From assembly GCA_022824305.1 (NCBI GenBank), contig JAJEAD010000054.1, positions 124,001-188,000 on the forward strand: 64,000 nucleotides of DNA, in the 5' to 3' direction. The notes beneath the pieces are model-generated. The model did not search any database and was not told the DNA's origin. It saw only the letters and a program-made list of their open reading frames with translations. The translations under genes were made by a program, and so were the position numbers. This DNA is from Gammaproteobacteria bacterium. Lineage in GTDB: Bacteria > Pseudomonadota > Gammaproteobacteria > HK1. Shown in pieces: positions 9,078 to 18,678 of this stretch (the first letter of the stretch is position 1; each line of letters opens with the position of its first letter).

Positions 9078-12000
9078 GTGCCGCGAGCCCTTTCTCCCGG
9101 ACGTGCTCCCTCAGGGCGACGTCCTTCGCCCGTCCGCTCCCGATTCGGCCGCGTTCTTCGCCGCATCCTCCTGACGCTCCTCGTCCTCCCCTTGCTCGCC
9201 TATGCCGCACTGCCCGTCGCGCTTCACTTCGTGGTGCCCGGGATGCTCGCCGCGCGAGGGATTCCGGCGTCGGTGGGATGGGGATACGTCGACCTCTGGA
9301 GCCTGGAGCTCGTGCTCTCCCGCCTGCGTGTCGGTCCGCCGGAGGGCCCCGGCATCACCTTTGACGAGTTCCGTGCGAACCTCGCGCGCGACGGCCTCGC
9401 CGAAGGGCGCATCGAGCTCGCGAACCTGCGCCTGCGCGGTGCTTCCGTCGACACCGACTCCTTCGGCGCCGCCCCGTTTTCCGGCCCCGACCTGCCCTTC
9501 CCGAAGATCGAGCTCCAGGACCTGCGCCTTCAGAGTCTGTCGGAGAAAGTGGGGCGCGATGTCGTGGTGCGCCATGCGCGCCTGAACCGGGAATCCCCGC
9601 CGGCGCACACGCAGGAGGGACTGGCGCTCGAGCTCGAGGTGGACGCCGGCGGCGCCCCCCTCGAGATCAGCGGCACGCTGCGTGACGACGGCGAAACGCG
9701 CTCCTTCGAAGGCAGCCTCAGCGCCAGCGGCGTGTCCGCCCGCCTCCTCGACCCTTCCCCTGCGGACGGGCCCTCGACCTGGTCGGGCACGGTGTACGCG
9801 GTCGCCGACTTCGATATCCGCCACGATCGCCCGGACTCCCGGACGAGCCTGCGCGCGGAAGGCGACCTGATCACCACGGGCCTCGCCATGCATGCCGGAG
9901 GCCTGGCGGTGGCGGAGGCCGATTCGGTCTGGAAGGGCAGTCTCACCCTGTCGGGTCCGGCCCTCGGAATCCCGCAGCGGGTCTACTTCCAGGGCGCCCT
10001 GGACGTCTCCGCCGCGAGAGTGGAGGACGCTTCAGGGACGTCGGGCGCCTCCGTCTCCGGATTCCACTGGGACGGCATCGGCGGCTGGCACGGCGTGCCG
10101 GTGGCCGCGGGAGAGGGGAGCGCGGAATCGGTCGAGTACTTCGGTCGGCTCGCCGGAGACGAAACGATGCACGTGGACCTCGACCGCGTGCAGCTTCGGG
10201 CGACTCTGGACGATTCCGGCCGCTACCGCCTCGAGCGCCTCCGGGCCCGAAGCCTGCGTGCCAGACCCGAGGTCGGCGAAGCCGAGATTCGGGCGCAGAG
10301 CCTGGAGGGCCGGGAAATCCAGGTGAGCTCGGACGGACTCCGAGTCGAGCGCGTGGCCGCGGCAAACCTGGTAGCGATCACCGGCGAAGGAGCGGAGGCC
10401 CGACGCTGGTCGGCGGAACGTCCCGTGCTCCGGGAAGTGGCGATAGACCTCGATGCTCGCGCACGGGCGGCCGACGCGGTCCTGGAGAGCCTCGCCGTGC
10501 GCGGCCCAGCCTTTCGCGTGAAAGCGCTCGGAGCGCGAATGGAGGCGCTCCGCCTCGACCCGGGGAACCGATTCGAAGTCGGTCTCGCCTCGCTGGAGGC
10601 GCTGGAGCACCGCTCCGACGAGGGACGGGAGACGAGGATCCGGGACTTGCGTGGGGAATCGCTCGCAGTGGATCGAGAGGGCGTGCTGGAGGCGGGAGAG
10701 CTGCACGCCGCGCGCATTGCCGCTTCGCAGGAGGAGAAGGGGAGCTGGACGGGATACGACCTCGCGACAAAGCGATTGCGCCTGCACTCCGGAAACACCG
10801 AAGCCGGCGAAGCGGCGCTCGATACCCTGGTCTACCGCACGGCGGAGGGGGAGCGCCTCGAGGCCGCCGGACTCCTCGCCGACTCGCTCGAGCTGCAAGC
10901 CGATGCCGGGGCGGCGGAACGCTTCGAAGCGGACTCGCTGCGCTTCGAGGCCACCCGCGGCGCGTCCTGGGAAGCGCGCGCCCTCTCGCTCTCGGGCTCG
11001 AAGTGGCGCGCGGGCGGCGACGCTTCGGTCGCGCGAAGCGTCGCGGCCAGGCTGCGCTACCGGAGCCCCGAGGGTGAACGTTGGCGTTTCGCCGAGCTCG
11101 ACCTCGGCGCCGCGACTCGGGACCCCGAGGGCGCCTTCCGGGTCGCGCATGCGGGCTCGGGGAAGGCATCCGTGACCCTGCCCTCCGGAGAAGCGCTCGA
11201 GGCGGTCGGAGTGCGTTCCGGCATCTTCGAACGCAGCGCGGAAGGCGCGCTCAGCGCGGCGGACCTGGGGGCCGAGACGCTTGCCTTGAGCGCCCTGTCC
11301 GGCGTCGCGTGGCAGGCCCTGCCCGTGGAGATCGAGTCGCTCCTTCTCCCCGGTGAGGGCCGCGTCGACCTGCGCCGGCTGCGCTCCGACTCCCTGTCCC
11401 TTCACGACGGAGAAGGCGGGCGCTGGCGGGCGCAGGGAATCGCCGCCCGGAACTTCGACTGGCACCGCGTCGAGCAGTGGCTGCGGATAGACCCCCTGGA
11501 ACTGGAGCGGCTGGCGTTCACGTCGGCGCGCGGCGTCGACTGGCACGCGGACGCCCTGTTCGCCGAAGGGGTCGACTGGCCCCGGGGACGGGCGCCTCGA
11601 GTGGAGAGCGCCGCTGCCGACCGCTTCGAAGGCGAGGCGGCGCCGGGCCTCTCCTTCCGGCTCGACGATCTCCAGGCCACCGGAGACGAGAGCGGCGATG
11701 CGGCGCCCTCCCGCTTGCGCGTGCTGAGCGCGGGCGCCGGCCACCTGGAGTCCACCGCGAACGCGTCGCGCCTCTCGTGGTCGGCGTTTCGCGCCACCGA
11801 CCTGCACCTCGGAGGGGCCGAAGACCTGGGAGTGAACCGGGTGGTGATCGAGGAGGCATCGCTGGGCGCAACGTCCCCCTCCGATGCCGGCGTCACCGCG
11901 TCCCGGGTGGAAATCGCGGACCTCGTGCGAGAGCGCGGGCGCACGGCCGTCGGGGCCGTCACCCTGGAAGACTCCGTCGCCACCCTGGGAGTCGACGAAT

Positions 12001-12689
12001 CGGGAGCATGGGCGCTGCCCGACTGGCCCCGCGCGACGCGCCCGGGAGCGGGACTCGCGGTGGAGATCGGGGTGCTCGCCAGCGGGGGCCACAATCGCGC
12101 GGTGCTCGTCGACCGCAGCGTCGATCCGCCCCTTCAGGTCGAGATGGAGCCCTATCGCCTCAGGGTCAGCGGCATCGACACCCTGAATCCGGGCGAGTCC
12201 GCCCGCCTCGAGATCGGGGGTACGATCGATGCCGGCGCCCGGCTCGAGGTGCTGGGCTCGATACGCGCGGCACGCCGCGGGCTCGATACGCGCGCCCGCC
12301 TGCGCCTCAGGGACTTCGACTTCACCCGGCTGAGCGAGTACGCACGCCGCCACCTCGACGTGCTCGTCCGCGCCGGGACCGGGGACCTCGATGCCGACCT
12401 CGAGCTCTCCGGCGGAGAGGTGAGCGCCGAAGGCGAAGTGGTGGTCCGGGAACTGTCCCTGGAAGCGGCGGACCCGGACGCCTCCGCCGCCGGGGCCACG
12501 CTGGTGGAGGCGGTCCGCGGACTCGACGAACCCGGGCGCGGGGTCGCGCTGCGGATCTCGCTGCACGGCCCGGTCTCCGATCCCGGCTTCGATCTGCCCG
12601 CCGCCACGGCGCGGGCGATCGCGACGAGCGCCGGACTCGACCCCGGGCCGCACGGCCCGGCCTCCCCATCCGAATCCGCCCGGGAGTGA
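9078..12689 (+). CDS. Giant AsmA-like (DUF748-type) membrane-anchored protein
   Basis: 1203 residues from GTG 9078; the frame is open upstream to 8916 but without a better start. An N-terminal membrane anchor (RVLRRILLTLLVLPLLAYAA) is followed by a large Ala/Glu/Arg/Leu-rich periplasmic region of many irregular 30-45-residue units of the type 'A-x-x-L-x-R ... E-G-x-x-W-x-A'. A C-terminal block of about 200 residues (ending LHGPVSDPGFDLP) resembles the end of AsmA/DUF748 proteins. Such proteins form long beta-groove bridges that carry phospholipid or assist envelope assembly. uvrD starts 9 nt downstream, so co-transcription is likely. Family assignment rests on topology and the C-terminal motif. 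Confidence 0.62.
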   Translation: MPRALSPGRAPSGRRPSPVRSRFGRVLRRILLTLLVLPLLAYAALPVALHFVVPGMLAARGIPASVGWGYVDLWSLELVLSRLRVGPPEGPGITFDEFRANLARDGLAEGRIELANLRLRGASVDTDSFGAAPFSGPDLPFPKIELQDLRLQSLSEKVGRDVVVRHARLNRESPPAHTQEGLALELEVDAGGAPLEISGTLRDDGETRSFEGSLSASGVSARLLDPSPADGPSTWSGTVYAVADFDIRHDRPDSRTSLRAEGDLITTGLAMHAGGLAVAEADSVWKGSLTLSGPALGIPQRVYFQGALDVSAARVEDASGTSGASVSGFHWDGIGGWHGVPVAAGEGSAESVEYFGRLAGDETMHVDLDRVQLRATLDDSGRYRLERLRARSLRARPEVGEAEIRAQSLEGREIQVSSDGLRVERVAAANLVAITGEGAEARRWSAERPVLREVAIDLDARARAADAVLESLAVRGPAFRVKALGARMEALRLDPGNRFEVGLASLEALEHRSDEGRETRIRDLRGESLAVDREGVLEAGELHAARIAASQEEKGSWTGYDLATKRLRLHSGNTEAGEAALDTLVYRTAEGERLEAAGLLADSLELQADAGAAERFEADSLRFEATRGASWEARALSLSGSKWRAGGDASVARSVAARLRYRSPEGERWRFAELDLGAATRDPEGAFRVAHAGSGKASVTLPSGEALEAVGVRSGIFERSAEGALSAADLGAETLALSALSGVAWQALPVEIESLLLPGEGRVDLRRLRSDSLSLHDGEGGRWRAQGIAARNFDWHRVEQWLRIDPLELERLAFTSARGVDWHADALFAEGVDWPRGRAPRVESAAADRFEGEAAPGLSFRLDDLQATGDESGDAAPSRLRVLSAGAGHLESTANASRLSWSAFRATDLHLGGAEDLGVNRVVIEEASLGATSPSDAGVTASRVEIADLVRERGRTAVGAVTLEDSVATLGVDESGAWALPDWPRATRPGAGLAVEIGVLASGGHNRAVLVDRSVDPPLQVEMEPYRLRVSGIDTLNPGESARLEIGGTIDAGARLEVLGSIRAARRGLDTRARLRLRDFDFTRLSEYARRHLDVLVRAGTGDLDADLELSGGEVSAEGEVVVRELSLEAADPDASAAGATLVEAVRGLDEPGRGVALRISLHGPVSDPGFDLPAATARAIATSAGLDPGPHGPASPSESARE

Positions 12690-12698
12690 ATCCACGGA

Positions 12699-14876
12699 AT
12701 GGACCTGACGCACATACTCGACCCCCTGAACCGGGCCCAGCGCGACGCGGTCGCCGCACCGCCCGGTCATCAGCTCGTGCTCGCCGGCGCGGGAAGCGGC
12801 AAGACCCGGGTGCTCGTGCACCGTGTCGCGTGGCTGCTCGCCACCGGCGAAGCGGCGCCCTGGAACGTCTACGTCGTCACCTTCACCAACCGGGCGGCGG
12901 GAGAGATGCGCGCGCGCATCGAGTCCATACTCGGCCGTCCCCTGGGGGGCATGTGGGTGGGCACCTTTCACGGGCTCGCGCACCGGCTGCTGCGCGCCCA
13001 CGGCGAGGAGGCCGGACTGCCCTCCGGCTTTCAGATTCTCGACAGCGAGGACCAGGCGCGCTGTATCCGCCGGGTGCTGCGCGACCTCAGCCTCGACGAG
13101 AAGCGCTGGGCACCCCGCCGGATCCAGTCCTGGGTCAACGCCCGGAAGGACGAGGGACTGCGGGCGCGCCACCTCGAGGAGCGCGGCGGGGAGGAGCACG
13201 AGCGCCTGGTGAGCATCTACCGCGCCTACGAAGACCTGTGCCGGCGAAGCGGACTCGTCGACTTCGCCGAGCTGCTGCTCCGCACCCACGAGCTCTTCCG
13301 CTCGCGGGACGACCTGCTCGCCCACTACCGGACCCGCTTCACCCACCTGCTGGTCGACGAGTTCCAGGACACCAACACCATTCAGTACGCCTGGCTCCGC
13401 CTTCTCTCCGGCGGCGAGGGGCAGGTGTTCGCGGTGGGGGACGACGATCAGTCCATCTATAGCTGGCGTGGCGCGCAGGCGGGGCACCTCGACCAGTTCA
13501 CCCGCGACTTTCCCTCCGTCACGGTGTACCGGCTGGAGCAGAACTACCGTTCCACGCGCACCATCCTCGGCGCCGCCAACGCGCTCATCGCCAACAACCA
13601 CGATCGCCTGGGCAAGGAGTTGTGGACCGAAGGCGCCACGGGGGAGCCGGTCACGCTCTACGCGGCCTTCAACGAGGTCGACGAAGCGCGCTTCGTGGTC
13701 TCGCGCGCGCTGCACTGCGTTCAGGGGGGCATGCAGCGCCGGGACGTGGCGGTGCTCTATCGAGTGAGCGCGCAGTCCCGGGTGCTGGAGGAGGCGCTGC
13801 TCGACGCGGGCGTACCTTATCGGGTCTACGGAGGCCTGCGTTTCTACGAGCGCGCCGAGGTCAAGGACGCGCTGGCGTACCTGCGCCTGGTCTCCAACCG
13901 CGACGACGACGCGGCCTTCGAACGGATAGTGAACACCCCGCCCCGGGGGATCGGCGCGCGCACCGTCGATACGTTGCGCGGCGCGGCGCGGGAGCGCGAG
14001 CGCTCGCTGTGGGCGGCGGCGCGGGAGCTCGTCGCCGCCGGAGACCTCGGCCGCCGTGCCGCCGTCGCGCTCGAGGGCTTCGCCACGCTCATCGACGATC
14101 TGGAGTCGGAGACGCGCGGACTGACTCCCGGCGAGCAGGTGCGCGTGGCGGTCGAGCGCGGCGCTCTCCTCGCGCACTACGAGCGGGAGGGCGCGGACCG
14201 CGCGCAGACCCGGGCGGAGAACCTGGAAGAGCTTGCCGCCGCCGCGGACCAGCACCTTGCCCCCTTCCCCGCCGAAGGCGAGGAGGAGCTCGATCCCCTC
14301 GCCTCGTTTCTCGCCCATGCGGCGCTCGAATCCGGCGAGGAGCAGGCCGGCGAGGACGACGACTGCGTGCACCTGATGACCCTCCACTCGGCGAAGGGGC
14401 TCGAGTTCCCGGTGGTCTTTTTGACCGGTCTCGAAGAGGGGCTCTTCCCTCATCAGCGCAGCATCGAAGAACCCGGCCGCCTGGAAGAGGAGCGCCGGCT
14501 GTGCTACGTCGGGATGACCCGCGCCCGACAGCAGCTCGTGCTGAGCTACGCGGAGACGCGCCGCCTGCACGGCTCGGAACGCTTCTCTCCCGTATCACGC
14601 TTCGTGGGAGAGATACCGGTCGAGTTCGTGGAGGAAGTGCGCCTGCGCGCGAAGGTGTCCCGCCCGCTCTTCCGCCGGGAACCGGCGCCGCGCCACGGCG
14701 GCGAGTCCCGGCCGGGAGGCCTGCGTCTCGGCCAGCGCGTCGGTCACCCGAAGTTCGGCGAAGGCGTGGTGCTCGCCCTCGAGGGCGACGGGAGCCACGC
14801 CCGGGTGCAGGTGAACTTCGCCGACGCCGGCTCCAAGTGGCTCGTGGTCGCCTACGCGAAGCTGCAGCCGGTCTAG
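12699..14876 (+). CDS. uvrD: DNA helicase II (UvrD/PcrA superfamily 1)
   Basis: 725 residues (E. coli UvrD 720). ATP-dependent 3'-5' helicase acting in nucleotide excision and mismatch repair. All SF1A motifs are visible: Walker A AGAGSGKTRVL (about 29-39), LVDEFQDTN (motif II), DDDQSIYSWRGA (motif III), LEQNYRST (IV), LHSAKGLEFPVVFLTGLEEG (V) and LCYVGMTRARQQL (VI). The C-terminal Tudor-like module (LGQRVGHPKFGEGVVLALEG to the end) is the RNA-polymerase-contacting part found in UvrD/PcrA. It follows the AsmA-like gene by 9 nt and overlaps the cytochrome gene tail-to-tail by 4 nt. Confidence 0.95.
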   Translation: MDLTHILDPLNRAQRDAVAAPPGHQLVLAGAGSGKTRVLVHRVAWLLATGEAAPWNVYVVTFTNRAAGEMRARIESILGRPLGGMWVGTFHGLAHRLLRAHGEEAGLPSGFQILDSEDQARCIRRVLRDLSLDEKRWAPRRIQSWVNARKDEGLRARHLEERGGEEHERLVSIYRAYEDLCRRSGLVDFAELLLRTHELFRSRDDLLAHYRTRFTHLLVDEFQDTNTIQYAWLRLLSGGEGQVFAVGDDDQSIYSWRGAQAGHLDQFTRDFPSVTVYRLEQNYRSTRTILGAANALIANNHDRLGKELWTEGATGEPVTLYAAFNEVDEARFVVSRALHCVQGGMQRRDVAVLYRVSAQSRVLEEALLDAGVPYRVYGGLRFYERAEVKDALAYLRLVSNRDDDAAFERIVNTPPRGIGARTVDTLRGAARERERSLWAAARELVAAGDLGRRAAVALEGFATLIDDLESETRGLTPGEQVRVAVERGALLAHYEREGADRAQTRAENLEELAAAADQHLAPFPAEGEEELDPLASFLAHAALESGEEQAGEDDDCVHLMTLHSAKGLEFPVVFLTGLEEGLFPHQRSIEEPGRLEEERRLCYVGMTRARQQLVLSYAETRRLHGSERFSPVSRFVGEIPVEFVEEVRLRAKVSRPLFRREPAPRHGGESRPGGLRLGQRVGHPKFGEGVVLALEGDGSHARVQVNFADAGSKWLVVAYAKLQPV

Positions 14877-15397
14877 CCCGCTTCCAGTCCGGCCTGCTCC
14901 AGCATGAAGATGATCGTCTCGCGGATCTCCTCGTCCGTGAGGGACGGGTCTCCGCCGCGGGGCGGCATGCCGCCGAAGCCCTGAATCGCGACGTCGACCA
15001 TGGCGTCGAGGCCCTTGGCGAGCCGCTCCTCCCAGGCCGCGGTGTCGTCCGGCTTCGGCGCGTTCGCGAGCCCGGCGGCGTGGCACGCATGGCACAGTCC
15101 GCCGTACACGCTCTCGCCCGGCCTGGCGTCCCCCGCCGCGACGCTCTCCGCCGACGCGGTCTCCGAAACCGCCGCGACCTGCACCGCCTCGGCCGCGCTC
15201 TGCTCGGTCGGGTCGCCGACGCGCACTTGTCCTACCGGCTCGATCCGGGTCGCAACCGAGTGGGGGCTCGACTGCATGCGTTCCATGGTGGTGGCCCCGA
15301 TCGAGCGCGCGATGATGAACATCGCGACCGCGAAGGCGAACAGAAGCAGAAGGATGATCCCGAACTCCTTCCAGAAAATGTCGTCCGCCTTGCTCAA
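14873..15397 (-). CDS. Membrane-anchored cytochrome c5-type protein
   Basis: 174 residues from TTG 15397, preceded by GGGGAAGGAAG; the TTG start reproduces the usual N-terminus (LSKADDIFWKEFG) of the family. A single membrane helix (IILLLLFAFAVAMFIIARSI) tethers a periplasmic Ala/Glu-rich linker and a c-type haem domain. Haem-binding motif CHACH (within YGGLCHACHAAG) and distal Met in GFGGMPPRGG identify a class I cytochrome of the c5 group, an electron carrier to terminal oxidases or oxygenases. The gene is convergent with uvrD. The neighbouring Rieske oxygenase gene is on the same strand 136 nt upstream, so an electron-transfer link is possible but unproven. Confidence 0.85.
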   Translation of the reverse strand: MSKADDIFWKEFGIILLLLFAFAVAMFIIARSIGATTMERMQSSPHSVATRIEPVGQVRVGDPTEQSAAEAVQVAAVSETASAESVAAGDARPGESVYGGLCHACHAAGLANAPKPDDTAAWEERLAKGLDAMVDVAIQGFGGMPPRGGDPSLTDEEIRETIIFMLEQAGLEAG

Positions 15398-15533
15398 CTT
15401 CCTTCCCCGATGCGCCGCTGCCGGCGGCGGATGATCGCAGACCGTCCGGGACTGCACAAGCGCCTGTGCCGGCGCCCGGACGATGGAATATTCTCCCCCG
15501 CGCCCCGGTCGGTACGGTCGCGGGGAAGCGCGA

Positions 15534-16676
15534 TCAGGCCGCTTCGGAGAGCGCGTCCACCACGCGGCGATGGAAGCGGTGCACTCCGTGCTCGGCGGTG
15601 CCCGAACGCTCGGGATCGGTCATGAATCGTCCCTGGTCGTAGGAGCGGGACTTGAGCCCCCTCTGCACGGACTCGCAGAGACCCTGGTCCTCGGGACCGA
15701 GCACCGCGTTCAGGTACTCGCTGCGCGCCTCGTCGCGACCGCTCCCCACGCTGTACCGGTGACCGGAAAAGAGGGTGGTCTCGTGACCGCTCGGCATCAT
15801 CGCGAGCACGTACAGGTTGGCGGAACCGGGCACGAGCCAGATCGAGGTCGTCGGCCAGAGATACCAGTAGGCGGCGATCTGCACGTCGTCGTCGGGGGAA
15901 AAGGCGTAGGCCGAGTTCTCGGTGCGCGATGCGTGCGCGAGCTGCCGGCTCCACTGCTCGCGCACGACGTGCTCGTAGCCCTTCATGACCATCAGGTCGC
16001 AGAGCGCGGGGTGGGCCTTGGTGCAGTGGTAGCACTCCAGGTAGTTGTCGACCACCACCTTCCAGTTCGCGCGCCACTCGGCCCCCTGCGCGGACTCGAA
16101 GGCGAAGCTCTCCGCCGGCTCGAGCTCGTCGAGCCGGGGCACGAGCGCGGCGAGGTCCGAAGCCATGCCGGGCGCGCAGTCGGCGAGCGATGCCGCGTCC
16201 GAATCGAGGTTGACGAAAACGAAGCCGTGCATCGACTCGACCCTGACCCGCGGCAGGCAGAACGCCTCCCGGTCGAAGCCCTCCATCCGGTCGGAGAATC
16301 GCGCGTGGCGCAGTCGTCCGTCGCTGCCGTAGGACCAGGCGTGGTAGGGACAGACGATGGTCTTCGCATTGCCCGCCCCTTCGAGGAGACGGTGGGCGCG
16401 GTGCCGGCACACGTTGAAGAAGCCCCGCAGCGCATCGTCCTCGCCCCTCATCACGAAGACGCTCTCGTCGGCGATCTCCAGAGTCAGGTAGTCCCCGGGC
16501 GCCTTCAGGCTTGACGCGTGTCCCACGTAGTGCCAAGTCCGGGCGAAGATCGCTTCCTTCTCGCGCTCGTAGATGAGCGGGTCGGTGTAATAGCGCGACG
16601 GCATGGTCCAGGACCGCGCCGGGTCTTCCGAGAGCGGCAGCGCGTGCGCGGCGGAATGGGAACGAAAGCTGGTCAC
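15534..16676 (-). CDS. Rieske non-haem iron oxygenase, alpha subunit (choline/betaine-type ring-hydroxylating family)
   Basis: 380 residues from GTG 16676. N-terminal Rieske domain with CRHRAH (first Cys-X-His) and CPYHAW (second Cys-X2-His) binds the [2Fe-2S] cluster. The C-terminal catalytic domain carries DNYLECYHCTKAHPAL, the two His of the mononuclear iron facial triad. Spacing, and WKVVVDNYLECYHC in particular, resemble choline monooxygenase, glycine-betaine demethylase GbcA and carnitine/stachydrine oxygenases more than aromatic dioxygenases. No beta subunit, ferredoxin or reductase gene is adjacent, so the electron donor must come from elsewhere. A quaternary-amine or small-aliphatic substrate is likely but cannot be fixed. 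Confidence 0.85.
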   Translation of the reverse strand: MTSFRSHSAAHALPLSEDPARSWTMPSRYYTDPLIYEREKEAIFARTWHYVGHASSLKAPGDYLTLEIADESVFVMRGEDDALRGFFNVCRHRAHRLLEGAGNAKTIVCPYHAWSYGSDGRLRHARFSDRMEGFDREAFCLPRVRVESMHGFVFVNLDSDAASLADCAPGMASDLAALVPRLDELEPAESFAFESAQGAEWRANWKVVVDNYLECYHCTKAHPALCDLMVMKGYEHVVREQWSRQLAHASRTENSAYAFSPDDDVQIAAYWYLWPTTSIWLVPGSANLYVLAMMPSGHETTLFSGHRYSVGSGRDEARSEYLNAVLGPEDQGLCESVQRGLKSRSYDQGRFMTDPERSGTAEHGVHRFHRRVVDALSEAA

Positions 16677-16964
16677 GAGGCTTTGTCCGGATGAAGGTCG
16701 AGGGGATGTCCCGGAGAGAATAACCCGCCCGCGACGCCGATAGCAGCAGGGACGGGAGCCCGGCCGGCGCCTGCGCCCCGACATTGGGGCGCGACGCTCA
16801 ATCGCAGCTCGGGGCCGGAACCGGATAGACGAGAGCAGAGGCACCGCGGGCCTGCTACCGGTCGACTGGCTGCAATCCGATATGAAGCCAGGCTACGGAC
16901 CCGGCAACGGAGAAGGTCGACGACCGAGCAGGCATCCGCTATGGGCACTACAGATTGAGGATAG

Positions 16965-18014
16965 TCATGCTGCGGGTTCAAGCCACCCCTTTTCCGACAA
17001 CACACGCCGAGCAAGCGCTATCTGCTTCGGAGCGAAGCGCCGCTTGCGCGGACCCCACTGGTAAGCCCGGGCGACAGCGTCTTCGTCTGACGCAGCGCCT
17101 TCGCGCGTTGCGAGCCAATGCACAGTGGAGAGGAGTTCCAGACCGAACGGCGACTCGAATCCTTCGACAAGGTCCGCCACACGTTCCAGGCGTTGCCGCG
17201 TCCCGGGCTGCTTTTCGAGCGTAGCGCGAGCTTCCTCCACGGCACCGGGCATGATTTCCAGGGTCTTGTCCGGAGCTTCGCCTCCGTCTCCGTAGCCCGT
17301 GACGAAATAGCCCTCGACATCGTTCAGCACGTGCCGGAGGTTCTCGGCGTAGGGACCGTAAGGGGCCTTCTCCATTCTCAGTCGAAGAGGTTCGCCCGCC
17401 TCCTGCATGAAGTACATCAGCTTGTGGACTTCGAGAAGGGACACGAACGGATCGAGCAGGCCCGCGAGATAGCGGTCCATCAAGCCTACCAAAGCCGCTC
17501 TGCCGGGTGTCATACGTGGCTTTCGCTTGGCCCTTCTACCTCGAGCATCCTCCGGTGTCCCACGAGGCTCGAAGACGACCACGCGCAAATCGGGAAGCGC
17601 ACCGAGCGCCTGTTCAATGCGGCTTCGGACCTCCGGCCATGGGAGTCCGCCAAGACCAGCCCCGAGCGGCGGCACAGCTATGGAGCGCAGATCCAGACGC
17701 CGGATATCGGCGACGAGCGCCTCGAGTCCCGTGTCGATGTCTTCTAACCGTGATTTGCCCCGCCAATGACGCTTGGTGGGGAAGTTGATGATGTAGCTCG
17801 GCGAGACGGTCTGGCGGGTCTCGTAGACGAACATTCGGCCAGGTTGCACCTCACCGTTGCGGCAGGCGGCGGCGTAAGCGCGAAAGTTTCCTGGCCACGC
17901 CTTCTTGAACTGCAGCGCGATGCCAGCGCCCATGTGCCCGACGCAGTTGACCGTGTTGACGAGAGCGTCGGTCTCCTCCGCCAGCAGGTCTCCGGTCTTG
18001 TACTCAATCATCAT
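16965..18014 (-). CDS. darG: DarG antitoxin: macrodomain DNA ADP-ribosylglycohydrolase
   Basis: 349 residues. Residues 1-150 form a macrodomain: IEYKTGDLLAEETDALVNTV at the start, NCVGHMGAGIALQFKKAWP (ADP-ribose-binding loop) and IAVPPLGAGLGGLPW (second loop). It reverses thymidine ADP-ribosylation made by DarT. The C-terminal region (about 165-349; EVHKLMYFMQEAGEPLRLRM, APYGPYAENLRHVLND) is the conserved DarG tail that binds and sequesters the toxin. The start is ATG 18014 with GGGGAAGG immediately upstream; ATG 18011 is possible. The gene follows darT by 13 nt in the usual toxin-first order. Confidence 0.93.
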   Translation of the reverse strand: MMIEYKTGDLLAEETDALVNTVNCVGHMGAGIALQFKKAWPGNFRAYAAACRNGEVQPGRMFVYETRQTVSPSYIINFPTKRHWRGKSRLEDIDTGLEALVADIRRLDLRSIAVPPLGAGLGGLPWPEVRSRIEQALGALPDLRVVVFEPRGTPEDARGRRAKRKPRMTPGRAALVGLMDRYLAGLLDPFVSLLEVHKLMYFMQEAGEPLRLRMEKAPYGPYAENLRHVLNDVEGYFVTGYGDGGEAPDKTLEIMPGAVEEARATLEKQPGTRQRLERVADLVEGFESPFGLELLSTVHWLATREGAASDEDAVARAYQWGPRKRRFAPKQIALARRVLSEKGWLEPAA

Positions 18015-18027
18015 CCTTCCCCGATGG

Positions 18028-18678
18028 TCAGTAGTACCACTGGGCTCGGATCTCGATTGCCGGGCGTGGGCTCAGGCCTCGAAGCGCGGCCTCTGCGCGG
18101 TCCGCCATGTGCTGCGAGCGTACACCAATGCGGTCGAAGAGCCCAAATGGGAGAGTCTCATAAACGAGGAATTCCGCCTGTTTGGCTTCCTTGACCTCGG
18201 GGTCTCGGAAGATGTGATTCCGTATTGCGTCCCAGTCGAGTTCGTCTAGCTCATTGACCTGGTTCCGGAACTCTGCATAGCGAGCTCCGGCATTCGAGAG
18301 TGAGAAAGCCCAGGGTCGGCCATTGTCATCAGCCCACTGAATCACGCGGTGGAGATCCGCCTCCAAGTGAACGATCGGTGCCTGGCCTCCCCGATACGCG
18401 AGTTCCGGATGATTCGCCATGTGGATGACGTACAGCATCACCGAACGCGGGCAGAAGTAAAGCGGAACATAGTCTCCGACCTTCGTTCCGGGGTGACGGT
18501 CGACCCAGAGCTCCTCCACACGGCGGCGCTTGATGCTCGACATCCCAATGGTCCGTGCCGGACCGCCACGGCGAATCATCTCGCGGTCAGAGACAAGATG
18601 GGACTCCGCCACAATCGCAGGGAGATTGTCGACGTGGGTAATGTGGTAGATCTTGGGGCGGTGGGGCGGCGGACCCAT
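18028..18678 (-). CDS. darT: DarT toxin: DNA thymidine ADP-ribosyltransferase
   Basis: 216 residues from ATG 18678, with GAGAGGAC eight bases upstream; an in-frame ATG 30 nt earlier is less likely. DUF4433/DarT hallmarks: KIYHITHVDNLP (9-20; NAD-binding His), an Arg cluster IKRRRVEE (49-56), LYFCPRSVMLYVI (73-85) and catalytic Glu in KQAEFLVYE (E169). DarT transfers ADP-ribose from NAD+ to thymidine bases of single-stranded DNA, blocking replication, and serves in phage defence. All catalytic positions I can identify are intact and darG follows directly, so the module looks functional. It lies about 390 bases from tRNA-Arg. Confidence 0.92.
   Translation of the reverse strand: MGPPPHRPKIYHITHVDNLPAIVAESHLVSDREMIRRGGPARTIGMSSIKRRRVEELWVDRHPGTKVGDYVPLYFCPRSVMLYVIHMANHPELAYRGGQAPIVHLEADLHRVIQWADDNGRPWAFSLSNAGARYAEFRNQVNELDELDWDAIRNHIFRDPEVKEAKQAEFLVYETLPFGLFDRIGVRSQHMADRAEAALRGLSPRPAIEIRAQWYY

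Noticed and set aside
10032..14570. Minus-strand open frame of about 1500 codons
   Set aside because: It is antisense to the AsmA-like gene and uvrD, whose products have clear motifs; the antisense product is a His/Gly/Arg/Glu-rich translation with no domain, typical of high-GC shadow frames.
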